This document shows, piece after piece, positions 26,265 to 35,127 of a stretch of 64,000 nt of DNA (positions are counted from its first letter, which is position 1; each line of letters begins with the position of its first letter). The position numbers and the translations under genes were made by a program. The stretch comes from Alphaproteobacteria bacterium (GTDB lineage Bacteria; Pseudomonadota; Alphaproteobacteria; Bin95), in assembly GCA_020638555.1 (NCBI GenBank), contig JACKII010000005.1, positions 248,001 through 312,000 of the forward strand, given 5' to 3'. The notes beneath the pieces were generated by a model. It was not told the origin of the DNA, did not search any database, and saw only the letters and a program-made list of their open reading frames with translations.

Positions 26265-26600
26265 TCAGGCGGCCGCCGGGGCGATGCCCTTGTCTTTCAG
26301 AAGGTCTTCCAGCTCGCCATTCTCGTACATCTCGCGGATGATGTCGCAGCCGCCGACGAACTCGCCCTTGACGTAGAGCTGCGGAATGGTCGGCCAGGAC
26401 GAGAAGTCCTTGATGCCCTGGCGGATTTCCATGCTTTCCAGCACGTTCACGCCCTGGAACGGCACGCCCATGTGCGAGAGCACCTGCACCACCGCGGCGG
26501 AGAAACCGCACTGCGGGAACATCGGCGTGCCCTTCATGAACAGCACGACGTCGTTGCCGTCGATGGTGGACTGGATCTGCTGGTGAACCGAATTGCTCAT
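26265..26600 (-). CDS. grxD: Monothiol glutaredoxin Grx4
   Basis: 111 residues with the CGFS active site (Cys31 in MFPQCGFS), Lys23 in [15 protein letters not shown] and GGCDI, all typical of Grx4. Grx4 binds a glutathione-ligated [2Fe-2S] cluster as a dimer or with BolA, and takes part in Fe-S trafficking and iron sensing. The gene lies 90 bp after bolA on the same strand, as in many alphaproteobacteria. Confidence 0.95.
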   Translation of the reverse strand: MSNSVHQQIQSTIDGNDVVLFMKGTPMFPQCGFSAAVVQVLSHMGVPFQGVNVLESMEIRQGIKDFSSWPTIPQLYVKGEFVGGCDIIREMYENGELEDLLKDKGIAPAAA

Positions 26601-26690
26601 CGGAGGATCTCCTGGCTGACAGATTTGCGAATGCGTCGCAAATTCCGGTGAAAACTTCAAGCCTTCTCGGCACGCGCCCCTTGCGGAGGC

Positions 26691-26930
26691 CTAGCCCTGG
26701 TCGGGCACGCTGGTCTGCAATGCCAGCGCGTGCAACTCGTTGCCCATGCGGCCTTGCAGGGCCTTGTAGACCATTTGGTGTTGCTGCACCCGGTTTTTGC
26801 CTGCAAACGCCGCAGAGGTGATTTGCGCGGCGTAGTGGTCTCCATCCCCGGCCAGATCCTGGATTTTCACCTGGGCATCCGGGAAGGCTTCCTTGATCAG
26901 GGCCTCGATATCGTGGGCGGCCATCGGCAT
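26691..26930 (-). CDS. bolA: BolA family protein
   Basis: 79 residues: ALIKEAFPDAQVKIQDLAGDGDHYAAQI and FAGKNRVQQHQMVYKALQGRMGNELHALAL match the BolA class II fold; the conserved His of the HQMVY motif is a candidate Fe-S ligand. BolA partners Grx4 through a shared [2Fe-2S] cluster. Start at ATG 26930 because GGAG is 10 nt upstream; ATG 26924 is the alternative. It follows purL by 29 bp. Confidence 0.93.
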   Translation of the reverse strand: MPMAAHDIEALIKEAFPDAQVKIQDLAGDGDHYAAQITSAAFAGKNRVQQHQMVYKALQGRMGNELHALALQTSVPDQG

Positions 26931-26959
26931 GGTCGGGGAACTCCGTCCGGTGGGGGTGG

Positions 26960-29203
26960 TCAGGCTATGGCGTCGGCAAAAGCCGGCAGCCACCCTTCGT
27001 GGGCGGCGCGCAGGTCATCCAATGATATTGGCGCGCCGCCGTTCACTGTCAACGCATCGCCGCCGGTACGACCGACCGCGACCGCAGCGACACCTGCCGC
27101 CCTCGCCCGCTCCAGAACCTCGTCGGCGCGACCGGTGGCGAGCAGATAGCGGCCCTGGTCCTCGCCGAACAGCGCGCCCGCCCCGGCATCGGCCAGGGTC
27201 AGCGCGCAGCCGCAGCGGCTGGCGAGCGCCATTTCCGCCGCCGCCACCAGCAGGCCACCGTCCGAGAGGTCGTGACAGGCCGCGACCAGCCCGCGGCCGA
27301 TCAGCGAGCGCACGCACTCGCCATTGCGCCTTTCCGCGGCCAGATCGACCGGCGGCGGCGGACCCGCCTCGTCGCCGGCGCGCCCCAGCACGTCGCGCAG
27401 ATAGGCGGAACAGCCCAGATGGCCCGCGCCCGTGCCGATCAGCACCAGGTCCAGGCCCGCCTCGCCCCAGGCGATGCTGACGGCGTGGCTCAGATCGTCC
27501 AGCACGCCCAGGCCACCGACGACGGGCGTCGGCAGGATTTCCTGGTCATTGGTCTCGTTGTAGAGCGAGACATTGCCGGAGACGACGGGGAAGTCGAGCG
27601 CGCCCGCGGCCTCGGCCATGCCCTGGGTGCAGCCGACGAACTGGCCCATGATCTCCGGCCGCTGCGGCGAGCCGAAATTCAGGTTGTCGGTCAGCGCCAG
27701 CGGCTTCGCGCCGGTGGCCGACAGGTTGCGATAGGCCTCCGCCACCGCCTGGCGGCCGCCCTGCACCGGGTCGGCCTGGCAATAGCGGGGGGTGCAGTCA
27801 CTGGTCAGCGCCAGGGCGCGGGCGGTGCCGTGAATGCGCACCAGGGCCGCGTCACCACCGGGGCCGACCCCGTTCACCACCAGGCTGTCGCCCATGACGG
27901 AATGGTCGTACTGCTCCCAGATCCAGCGCTTGGAGGCACCGTTCGGGCTGCCCATCAGCCGCTTGAGCGCATCGCGCCAGTCGCCGAGCGGCGGCAGGCT
28001 CGCGGCATCGAGCGCCGGGCGCGGCGGCGTCGGGACCCAGGGCCGGTCGTATTCCGGCGACTCGTCGGCCAGCGGCGGGATCGGCACGTCGGCGACCGTG
28101 GTGCCGTCCCAGGTCAGCACCATGCGGCCGGACGGCGTGAGCTTGCCGATGACGGCGAAGTCCAGCTCCCATTTGGTGAAGATCGCCTCGGCCACGGCCT
28201 CCTGGCCGGGCTTCAGGACCATCAGCATACGCTCCTGGCTTTCGGAGAGCATGATCTCGTAGGGGCGCATGCCGGTCTCGCGCATCGGCACCCGGTCCAG
28301 CGCCAATTCGACGCCGAGGCCGCCCTTGCTCGCCATCTCGAAGCTGGACGAGGTCAGGCCGGCCGCACCCATGTCCTGGATCGCGACGATGGCGTCGGTC
28401 GCCATCAGTTCCAGACAGGCCTCGATCAGCAGTTTTTCCGTGAACGGGTCGCCGACCTGCACGGTCGGGCGCTGCTGCTCCGCCTCGTCGTCGAAGGTGG
28501 TGCTGGCCATGGTGGCGCCGTGAATGCCATCGCGGCCGGTCTTGGCGCCGACATAGACGACGGGGTTGCCCGCGCCCTCGGCCTTGGCGGTGAAAATGCG
28601 GTCCGCCGGCGCGATGCCGACCGCCATGGCGTTGACCAGCGGGTTGCCGTTGTAGGACGGGTCGAACTCGCACTCGCCGCCAACGGTCGGCACGCCGACG
28701 CAATTGCCGTAGCCGCCGATGCCGCGAACGACGCCGCCGATCAGGTGGCGGGTCTTCGGGTGCGCGGGATCGCCGAAGCGCAGCGCGTTCAGGATCGCCA
28801 CCGGCCTTGCGCCCATGGTGAAGACGTCGCGCAGAATGCCGCCCACGCCGGTCGCCGCGCCCTGATAGGGCTCGATGAAGCTGGGGTGGTTGTGGCTTTC
28901 CATCTTGAAGCAGGCGGCCAGCCCGTCGCCGATGGCGACGGCGCCGGCATTCTCACCCGGGCCGAAAATCACCCACGGCGCCTTGGTCGGAAACTGGCGC
29001 AGCCACTTTTTCGACGACTTGTAGGAGCAGTGCTCGCTCCACATCACCGAGAAAATACCCAGTTCCAGCAGGTTCGGCGCGCGGCCGCAGATCTCGCAGG
29101 CGCGGGCGTATTCCTCGGGGCTGAGGCCCTGGGCGAGCCCGTCCGCCTCGGCCGAGGCCTGGATGTCCGGCAGGTCGGACGCGGGAATGCGGTCGGTCGT
29201 CAT
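26960..29203 (-). CDS. purL: Phosphoribosylformylglycinamidine synthase, subunit PurL
   Basis: 747 residues, the small-type PurL used with PurS and PurQ. It makes FGAM from FGAR, ATP and glutamine-derived ammonia, the fourth step of purine synthesis. Motifs: [45 protein letters not shown] (ATP and Mg2+ site), [15 protein letters not shown], and in the second half [13 protein letters not shown] and CHDLSDGG. The start overlaps purQ by 4 bp (ATGA). Confidence 0.97.
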   Translation of the reverse strand: MTTDRIPASDLPDIQASAEADGLAQGLSPEEYARACEICGRAPNLLELGIFSVMWSEHCSYKSSKKWLRQFPTKAPWVIFGPGENAGAVAIGDGLAACFKMESHNHPSFIEPYQGAATGVGGILRDVFTMGARPVAILNALRFGDPAHPKTRHLIGGVVRGIGGYGNCVGVPTVGGECEFDPSYNGNPLVNAMAVGIAPADRIFTAKAEGAGNPVVYVGAKTGRDGIHGATMASTTFDDEAEQQRPTVQVGDPFTEKLLIEACLELMATDAIVAIQDMGAAGLTSSSFEMASKGGLGVELALDRVPMRETGMRPYEIMLSESQERMLMVLKPGQEAVAEAIFTKWELDFAVIGKLTPSGRMVLTWDGTTVADVPIPPLADESPEYDRPWVPTPPRPALDAASLPPLGDWRDALKRLMGSPNGASKRWIWEQYDHSVMGDSLVVNGVGPGGDAALVRIHGTARALALTSDCTPRYCQADPVQGGRQAVAEAYRNLSATGAKPLALTDNLNFGSPQRPEIMGQFVGCTQGMAEAAGALDFPVVSGNVSLYNETNDQEILPTPVVGGLGVLDDLSHAVSIAWGEAGLDLVLIGTGAGHLGCSAYLRDVLGRAGDEAGPPPPVDLAAERRNGECVRSLIGRGLVAACHDLSDGGLLVAAAEMALASRCGCALTLADAGAGALFGEDQGRYLLATGRADEVLERARAAGVAAVAVGRTGGDALTVNGGAPISLDDLRAAHEGWLPAFADAIA

Positions 29204-29871
29204 GCCAGCGCCTCCGCCAGCGACTGAAACAGGGGCAGGCCGTCCGAGGAGCCGAGCGCCGGCTCCACGGCCCGTTCGGGATGGGGCATCATGCCGAGCA
29301 CGCGGCCGGTTTCGTCGTAGAGGCCGGCAATGGCATCGGCGGAGCCGTTCGGGTTGTCGCCCGCATAGCGGAACGCCACCCGGCCCTCGCCCTCCAGCCG
29401 GGCCAGCGTCTCCGCGTCGGCATTGTAGTTGCCGTCGCCATGGGCGATGGGAATGCGCAGCGTCTGGCCCTTGTCGTAGCGGGCGGCGAACGGCGTGTCC
29501 GTGCGCTCCACGCTGAGGGCGACGCTGTGGCAGACGAATTTCAGGCCGGCATTGCGGATCAGCGCGCCCGGCAGCAGGCCGCTTTCGGTCAGCAGGTGGA
29601 AGCCGTTGCAGACCCCCAGCACGGCCACGCCCTTGCGGGCCGCCGCCACCACCTCGCGCATCACCGGCGAGTGGGCGGCGATGGCGCCGCAGCGCAGATA
29701 ATCGCCATAGGAAAAGCCGCCGGGCAGGAAAATCAGGTCCAGCGGCGGCAGTTCCGTATCCTGGTGCCAGATCATTTTCGGGCTGCGGCCGGTCACATGG
29801 GCCAGCGCCACCGCCCCGTCCCGGTCGCAGTTCGAGCCGGGAAACACCACCACGCCTGCGCGCAAGCTCAT
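29200..29871 (-). CDS. purQ: Phosphoribosylformylglycinamidine synthase, glutaminase subunit PurQ
   Basis: 223 residues, class I glutamine amidotransferase. The nucleophile Cys is in [11 protein letters not shown], and the His/Glu pair near the C-terminus is in [11 protein letters not shown]. It supplies ammonia to PurL through the PurS-bridged complex. It overlaps purL by 4 bp and follows purS by 4 bp. Confidence 0.97.
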   Translation of the reverse strand: MSLRAGVVVFPGSNCDRDGAVALAHVTGRSPKMIWHQDTELPPLDLIFLPGGFSYGDYLRCGAIAAHSPVMREVVAAARKGVAVLGVCNGFHLLTESGLLPGALIRNAGLKFVCHSVALSVERTDTPFAARYDKGQTLRIPIAHGDGNYNADAETLARLEGEGRVAFRYAGDNPNGSADAIAGLYDETGRVLGMMPHPERAVEPALGSSDGLPLFQSLAEALA

Positions 29872-29875
29872 CGCT

Positions 29876-30124
29876 CTAGCCGTCCACCAGTTCGACGGAG
29901 AAGTCCTCGATCACCGGGTTGGCGAGCAGTTGCTCCGCCATGGCGCGGGCCTGGGCCTCCGCCTGCCCCCGGTCGTCCGTGGCCAGGTCGAGCACGATCA
30001 GCTTGCCCTGGCGCACGCCGTCGACCCCGCCAAAGCCCAGATGGCCCAGCGCCTTGCCGATGGCCTGCCCCTGCGGGTCCAGCACACCGGTTTTCAGCAT
30101 CACGCGCACTTCCGCTCTGATCAT
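29876..30124 (-). CDS. purS: Phosphoribosylformylglycinamidine synthase subunit PurS
   Basis: 82 residues: [31 protein letters not shown] matches PurS, the small dimeric subunit that holds the PurL-PurQ complex together. Start at ATG 30124, 7 bp after the purC stop. The C-terminus [12 protein letters not shown] is typical. Confidence 0.95.
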   Translation of the reverse strand: MIRAEVRVMLKTGVLDPQGQAIGKALGHLGFGGVDGVRQGKLIVLDLATDDRGQAEAQARAMAEQLLANPVIEDFSVELVDG

Positions 30125-30131
30125 GGTCGCT

Positions 30132-30908
30132 TCACGCTGTCTTGTCGTCGTCGTCATTGGCGCTGGTGACGTCCACCGGCCCCAGTTCCTGCAGGATGCC
30201 GAGCCGGCGCGCCACTTCCTGATAGGCCTCGCGCAGGCCGCCCATATCCTTGCGGAAACGGTCCTTGTCCATGACCTCGTTGGTCTTGACGTCCCAGAGG
30301 CGGCAGCTGTCCGGCGAGATCTCGTCGGCCAGGACGATGCGCACATCTTCCGGCGTGTAGAGCCGGCCGAACTCGACCTTGAAATCGACCAGCCGCATGC
30401 CGGCGCCCATGAACAGGCCGGAGAGATAGTCGTTGATGCGCAGCGCCAGGTTGAACATGTCGTCCAGCTCCGGCGGGCTGGCCCAGCCGAAGGCGGTGAT
30501 GTGCTCTTCGGTGATCAGCGGGTCGCCCAACTCGTCGGACTTGTAATAGTACTCGACGATGGAGCGGGGCAGCGGCGTGCCCTCGTCCTGGCGGAAGCGC
30601 TTGGCAAAGCTGCCGGCGGCGATGTTGCGCACCACCACCTCGACCGGGACGATTTCCACCTCGCGAATCAACTGCTCGCGCATGTTGACCCGTTTGATGA
30701 AATGGGTCGGGATTCCGACTTCCTGCAAGCGCAACATGATGAACTCGGAGATCCGGTTGTTCAGGACCCCTTTGCCGGTGATCACGTCGTGCTTCTGGTT
30801 GTTGAAGGCGGTGGCGTCATCCTTGAAATACTGGACGAGCGTGCCGGGTTCCGGGCCTTCGTACAAGACCTTGGCCTTGCCCTCGTAGATACGCCTGCGG
30901 CGGGCCAT
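30132..30908 (-). CDS. purC: SAICAR synthase
   Basis: 258 residues. It joins CAIR and aspartate using ATP in purine synthesis. Signatures: [14 protein letters not shown] at the N-terminus, [47 protein letters not shown] and [20 protein letters not shown] is 6 nt before the start. First gene of the purC-purS-purQ-purL-bolA-grxD run. Confidence 0.97.
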   Translation of the reverse strand: MARRRRIYEGKAKVLYEGPEPGTLVQYFKDDATAFNNQKHDVITGKGVLNNRISEFIMLRLQEVGIPTHFIKRVNMREQLIREVEIVPVEVVVRNIAAGSFAKRFRQDEGTPLPRSIVEYYYKSDELGDPLITEEHITAFGWASPPELDDMFNLALRINDYLSGLFMGAGMRLVDFKVEFGRLYTPEDVRIVLADEISPDSCRLWDVKTNEVMDKDRFRKDMGGLREAYQEVARRLGILQELGPVDVTSANDDDDKTA

Positions 30909-30993
30909 GGAGGTTTCCTAGCGAGAAATTGGAACGAATTTGGTTCTTAGCATGACGCAGCGCAACACGCCACGGCCTTTGCGGTCGCGGCAC

Positions 30994-31737
30994 CTAGCCG
31001 GCGACGGGCACGTAGCCGGTCGGCTCGGGGTGAAGGCCGGCGAACAGCCAGACCGGCTCGCCGGCGCGCGGCAGCGCCACCAGCGCGCGCGACACCGTGC
31101 CGAACCCCCAGTCGGTTTCCACCGTCATCGCACCGTTCGGATCGTGCACGCCGCGCGCCGTCTCGGTCGATTCCAGCAAGCCCTGCCATTCGCGCCAGTC
31201 GCCCGCTTCCGGCGCCGGCGGCCGGGCGGCGCGGAACCGGGGCAGATAGAAGGCGGTCCGCGCCGACAGGCCCGTGTCGTTCAGGTCCCAGGCGGTGAGA
31301 ATGCCGATCCCTTCCGGCAGGGCCGCCGCCTCGACCGCGCCCGCGCCGACTCCTTTCAGCCAGAACCCGTCGCGGGCATCGGCCACCATCATGTTGAAGC
31401 TGCGATAGGCGCCCGCGTCGACCGCGGCAATGTCCTCCATCGCCGCCCGTGCCGAGGCGGCGCCGAGCGCACGCAGCACCAACTCCCCCCGGCTGCGCTT
31501 GCCCTCGGCCGCGCCCAGGGAGCCGCGGCGGTTCAGGATGGCGACGGCCACGCCGGCATCGTTCACGCCCAGCCACGAGCCACCGGCTTCGTGATCCAGG
31601 CCGGCGCGGACGGTCGGGCGGTCGGGCCAGTGGCGCGCCGGCGGCGACCAGGCCCGGCCCAGCATCTCGTCGCGATTGGCGGCCAGCAGCAGCGGCCAGT
31701 CATGGCCGGGGCGGCGAAGAGTGACGACAGTACACAT
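30994..31737 (-). CDS. NRDE-family protein (TANGO2-like)
   Basis: 247 residues with the eponymous NRDE at 21-24 (LLLAANRDEMLGRAW), preceded by Cys2, which in this family may become an N-terminal nucleophile after Met removal. GGSWLGVNDAGVAVAILNRRG follows, as in TANGO2-like proteins. Proposed roles include heme or lipid handling; no reaction is proven. It precedes purC by 85 bp on the same strand and is divergent from the DUF1476 gene. Confidence 0.85.
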   Translation of the reverse strand: MCTVVTLRRPGHDWPLLLAANRDEMLGRAWSPPARHWPDRPTVRAGLDHEAGGSWLGVNDAGVAVAILNRRGSLGAAEGKRSRGELVLRALGAASARAAMEDIAAVDAGAYRSFNMMVADARDGFWLKGVGAGAVEAAALPEGIGILTAWDLNDTGLSARTAFYLPRFRAARPPAPEAGDWREWQGLLESTETARGVHDPNGAMTVETDWGFGTVSRALVALPRAGEPVWLFAGLHPEPTGYVPVAG

Positions 31738-31757
31738 GAATTGTAACGCGGATCGCA

Positions 31758-31786
31758 TTGCTCCGTGGGGACAGGCTCGCTATATG
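31758..31786 (+). promoter_or_regulatory. Predicted promoter of the DUF1476 gene
   Basis: -35 TTGCTC (31758-31763), 17-bp spacer, -10 TATATG (31781-31786); CTATAT one base earlier also fits. It lies 39 bp before the ATG at 31826. Confidence 0.5.
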
Positions 31787-31825
31787 CCATGATATTCCGA
31801 TCACCGGCAAAGGGTTCTGTCTGGC

Positions 31826-32146
31826 ATGAGCACGTTCAATGACCGCGAGAAGCAGTTCGAGTCGAAGTTCCAACACGATCAGGAGCTGCAATTCAAGGTA
31901 ATGGTCCGGCGCAATCGCCTGCTGGGCGAGTGGGCCGGCGACCTGATGGGGCTGTCTGGCGACGAGCGTGCGACCTATGCCAAGGAAGTCGTCCAGTCGG
32001 ATTTCGACAAGCCGGGCGACGACGACGTGCTGCAAAAGGTGCTGGGCGACCTGCAGGCCAAGGCGATTCAGGCCTCGGAACACCAGGTGCGCCGGCAGAT
32101 GGACGACCTGCTCATCACCGCCAAGCAGCAGGTGATGGCCGAATAG
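31826..32146 (+). CDS. DUF1476 protein, F1-ATPase inhibitor zeta-subunit family
   Basis: 106 residues: FNDREKQFESKFQHDQELQFKVMVRRNRLLGEWAGDLMGL, then YAKEVVQSDFDKPGDDDVLQKVLGDL. This matches DUF1476, the family of the Paracoccus zeta subunit that blocks ATP hydrolysis by F1FO-ATP synthase through its N-terminal segment. AAAGGG precedes the ATG by 11 nt. It is often found near purC in alphaproteobacteria, as here. A 16-bp repeat array follows its stop. Confidence 0.9.
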   Translation: MSTFNDREKQFESKFQHDQELQFKVMVRRNRLLGEWAGDLMGLSGDERATYAKEVVQSDFDKPGDDDVLQKVLGDLQAKAIQASEHQVRRQMDDLLITAKQQVMAE

Positions 32147-32160
32147 AGCCGGCCCTCCCC

Positions 32161-32224
32161 GTTATCGCCCGGGCCCGTTATCGCCCGGGCCCGATATCGC
32201 CCAAGCCCGTCGTCGCCAAACCCC
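32161..32224. repeat. Four tandem 16-bp repeats
   Basis: Units at 32161, 32177, 32193 and 32209. Units 1 and 2 are identical (GTTATCGCCCGGGCCC); units 3 and 4 diverge progressively. It starts 14 bp after the DUF1476 stop and runs up to the stop of the convergent exporter gene (32226). Confidence 0.9.
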
Positions 32225-32225
32225 G

Positions 32226-33743
32226 TCAGCGACCGGCGGGTTTCTTCAGAAAGAAGACCAGCGGCATCGGGATGATGACGACGATCACCAGCAGGGTGAA
32301 GTCGTTCAGGAACGCGACCATGCGCGCCTCGTTGATGACGAGGCCGCGCAGGGCCGACAACCCCGCCACCGTATCCATGTCCCAGGGCAGGCCCGAGCCC
32401 ATGGCGCGGATCGCCTCGCTGTAGGGGGTGACGTGGTCGCGCAGTTCCACATAGCTGGTCTGCGCCGACCGGGTGAGCGTCATGACGATGGCGCTGGTGC
32501 CCATGGACGCACCGATGGAGCGCACCAGCGCGAACAGCGACGCCGCCTCCACCCGCAGGGTCGATTCCAGGGTGGAGAAGGTCACGGTCGCCAGCGACAC
32601 CCACATGATGCCCATGCCGAACCCGTTGACCAGCGTCAGGTAGACGATCTGCTCCATCGGCACGCTGGCGGTCCAGGTGGTCATCCAGGCATTGGACGCG
32701 CAGACCGCAACCAGCCCCGTCAGGATCAGATACTTGCCACTGATCCGGTCCGCCAGGAAGCCGCCGCTCAGCATCGCGATCATGGTGCCGATGCCGCGGG
32801 CGGAAACGATCCAGCCCGCCGTCATCACCGGATAGCCCTGCACGTTCTGCATGAACAGCGGCAGGATGAACAGGCTCGCGAACACGGCGACGCCGAAGAC
32901 GAAAATCAGCATCAGGCCGATGACGTAATTGCGGTCCCGGAACATGGTCAAATTCAGATACGGTCGCCGCGCGGTCAGGCAGTGCACGACGAAGACATAG
33001 AGGCAGAGCCCGGCCAGCGCCGCCTCGACCACGATTTCCGTCGATCCCATCCAGCCGAGCCGCTCGCCCCGGTCCAGCACCAGTTGCAGGCAGGACACGC
33101 CGACGATCAGCGTCACCACCCCCAGCCAGTCCATGGGCTGGGTCTGGCTCTTGGCCGACGGCAGGGTGACGAGAATGCCGGCAAAGGCCAGCACGCCCAT
33201 GGGAATGTTCATGTAGAACAGATAGCGCCAGCCGAACTCGTCGGTCAGGAACGCCCCCAGGGTCGGCGCCACCACCGGGCCGATGATCATGCCCATGGAC
33301 CAGATCGACATGGCGAAGCCGTGCCGCTCGCGCGGATAGGTGTCGAGCATGATCGACTGGGCCACCGGCAGCAGCGGCGCGGAGACGAACCCCTGCATGG
33401 CGCGGTACGCCACCAGGTCTTCCAGCCCCGTCGCGAAGGCGCAGAGCAGCGAGGTCAGCGTGAAGCCGGCAATCGCCCCCAGGAACACGACCTTGCGGCC
33501 GAAGCGCTGGCTGAACCAGCCGGTCAGGATCGTGCCCACCGCCGTCGCGACGACGAAGGCGGTGATCACCCAGCCGATCTGGTCCGGCGTCGCCGACAGA
33601 TTGCCCTGCATTTGCGGCAGGGCCACATAGGCGCTCGACATGTTGATGGAGTGCAGCAACGACGCCGCCAGCACCGGCACGGTGATGATTGTCCGTTCGG
33701 TTGAGGTGAACGGACCCGTCGCGGGCTTGGAAATGAGCGGCAT
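32226..33743 (-). CDS. DHA2-family MFS drug exporter (EmrB/QacA type)
   Basis: 505 residues with 14 predicted membrane helices, the DHA2 (EmrB/QacA) layout. Motif A is in GWFSQRFGRKVVFLGA between helices 2 and 3; SIWSMGMIIGPVVAPTLGAFLTDEFGWRYLFYMNIP is the typical helix 5-6 (motif C) region. It is a proton-driven exporter of drugs or amphipathic compounds. No EmrA-like adaptor is adjacent. Start at ATG 33743 (MPLISKPATG). Confidence 0.9.
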   Translation of the reverse strand: MPLISKPATGPFTSTERTIITVPVLAASLLHSINMSSAYVALPQMQGNLSATPDQIGWVITAFVVATAVGTILTGWFSQRFGRKVVFLGAIAGFTLTSLLCAFATGLEDLVAYRAMQGFVSAPLLPVAQSIMLDTYPRERHGFAMSIWSMGMIIGPVVAPTLGAFLTDEFGWRYLFYMNIPMGVLAFAGILVTLPSAKSQTQPMDWLGVVTLIVGVSCLQLVLDRGERLGWMGSTEIVVEAALAGLCLYVFVVHCLTARRPYLNLTMFRDRNYVIGLMLIFVFGVAVFASLFILPLFMQNVQGYPVMTAGWIVSARGIGTMIAMLSGGFLADRISGKYLILTGLVAVCASNAWMTTWTASVPMEQIVYLTLVNGFGMGIMWVSLATVTFSTLESTLRVEAASLFALVRSIGASMGTSAIVMTLTRSAQTSYVELRDHVTPYSEAIRAMGSGLPWDMDTVAGLSALRGLVINEARMVAFLNDFTLLVIVVIIPMPLVFFLKKPAGR

Positions 33744-33941
33744 ACGGCATCCCGGCCTGTGAACGTTGCGTCGTAACGCGGTATCGGCGCTAAGCCGACC
33801 CTCATTTTGACGCAAAACGCAAAGAAAGCGGGATGTTTTTTTGGCAACCCTGGCCCGCCCCGACGGGCGAACCGGCCACCATCCTGCAAAAATCCGCCGC
33901 TGCCTCTGGCAATCGGTACCGGATGATATCATTTGGGAGGA

Positions 33942-34016
33942 TGGTGGGCGCGCGTGGGATCGAACCACGGACCCCCACGGTGTGAACGTGGTGCTCTACC
34001 GCTGAGCTACGCGCCC
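33942..34016 (-). tRNA. tRNA-Val (anticodon CAC)
   Basis: Read on the minus strand: acceptor stem GGGCGCG/CGCGCCC, D-arm GCTCAGCGGTAGAGC, anticodon stem CCACG/CGTGG with loop TTCACAC (anticodon CAC, codon GTG), T-arm CGTGG TTCGATC CCACG, then ACCA encoded at the 3' end. All stems pair correctly. Confidence 0.95.
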
Positions 34017-34030
34017 GGTTGGGAAGCGCG

Positions 34031-34059
34031 GTAATAGCCGAGGCCGGATGAGCCGTCAA
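34031..34059 (-). promoter_or_regulatory. Promoter of tRNA-Val
   Basis: On the minus strand: -35 TTGACG (34059-34054), 17-bp spacer, -10 TATTAC (34036-34031), 14 nt before the tRNA 5' end. Confidence 0.65.
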
Positions 34060-34093
34060 GCGGCGTGCGGCCGCATGCAGGAAAGGACCGATC

Positions 34094-34864
34094 ATGCTGC
34101 GATGGCTGCTGGCACTGGGCCTCGCAACCCTGGCATTCCAGGCGCACGCCGCGGCAGAGGCCCCCTCCGGCGACTACCGGTTTTCCTACGAAGCCTATTA
34201 CAGCGGCTTCAAGATCGGCGAGGCCGACAGCCATCTGCAATGGGGCCGGTCGCGCTATACCCTGGCGCTGCACGCGCGCACCGCCGGCATGCTGGGCTGG
34301 TTCATGAGCATCGACCAGAGCGCCTCGTCCGAAGGCCGGCTCGCGCCGCTGCCGCGGGCCGAGCATCACCGCAACCACAATGCCGACGGCGATAACCGCA
34401 ACTGGGTCGAACTGGCCTTCACGCCCGACGGGGCCAGGGTGGTCGCCGCCGACCCGGACCCGGCCACCGAGGCGCGCTCGCCGGTGCCGGCCGGTTTGCT
34501 GAAGGGCGTGCTCGACCCGCTGTCGGCGGCGTTCGCCCTCAGCCTGAAGACCAGCGAGGCCGGGCGCTGCCAGGCCTCCGTGCCGGTGTTCGACGGCCGC
34601 CGCCGCTACGACACGGTGCTGGAGGACCGCGGCCGGGAGACCTATACCGGCCCCGCCGGCCCGCGCGAGACGCTGCGCTGCGCCTTTCATTTCGTGCGCC
34701 TTGCCGGCTACCGCCCGAACGCCAAGCGCTGGAAAGGCATTACCGGCACGCTCTGGATGCAGAAGCTCGACGCCTCCCTGCCGCTGTTGCCGGTGCGGGT
34801 GGAGATCGACACCAGCTACGGCACGGCCTTCGTCCACATGGTTTCGGCCTCGGATCGCCGCTAA
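34094..34864 (+). CDS. DUF3108 periplasmic protein
   Basis: 256 residues with a Sec signal peptide (MLRWLLALGLATLAFQAHA, cleavage after AHA). YRFSYEAYYSGFKIGEADSHLQW and the later LWMQKLDASLPLLPVRVEID are the DUF3108 hallmarks; the family forms a beta-rich periplasmic domain of unknown role. Two cysteines could form a disulfide. GGAAAGGA is 6 nt before the ATG. Confidence 0.85.
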   Translation: MLRWLLALGLATLAFQAHAAAEAPSGDYRFSYEAYYSGFKIGEADSHLQWGRSRYTLALHARTAGMLGWFMSIDQSASSEGRLAPLPRAEHHRNHNADGDNRNWVELAFTPDGARVVAADPDPATEARSPVPAGLLKGVLDPLSAAFALSLKTSEAGRCQASVPVFDGRRRYDTVLEDRGRETYTGPAGPRETLRCAFHFVRLAGYRPNAKRWKGITGTLWMQKLDASLPLLPVRVEIDTSYGTAFVHMVSASDRR

Positions 34865-35127
34865 CGCCCTCCCCCGGTATCCGCACGCCGCCGGACCGGA
34901 ACCGCCGATACGCGCGATTGCGAATTGTGCGCATCGTATAGTGCGCGGTACACTGTTGTGACGAAACGCAGCGGCCATGAGAGCGGAACTCTGGCCGGAT
35001 CGAACCGGGCACGGTATCGTTCGCTCGGGCAGCGATAGTTTTGGTTGGAAGGCAGGGGCATGACACACCGACACGCTTGGGGTCCGAAAACGCCGATCGG
35101 GGTCGACACAGATTGTGAGACCGCCCG
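34865..35127. other. Intergenic region without recognised feature
   Basis: 263 bp between the DUF3108 gene and the radical SAM gene. It likely holds the promoter of the latter, but I cannot define one. Confidence 0.3.

Noticed and set aside
27272..29227. A 651-codon frame antisense to purL
   Set aside because: Shadow of purL; no recognisable motif.
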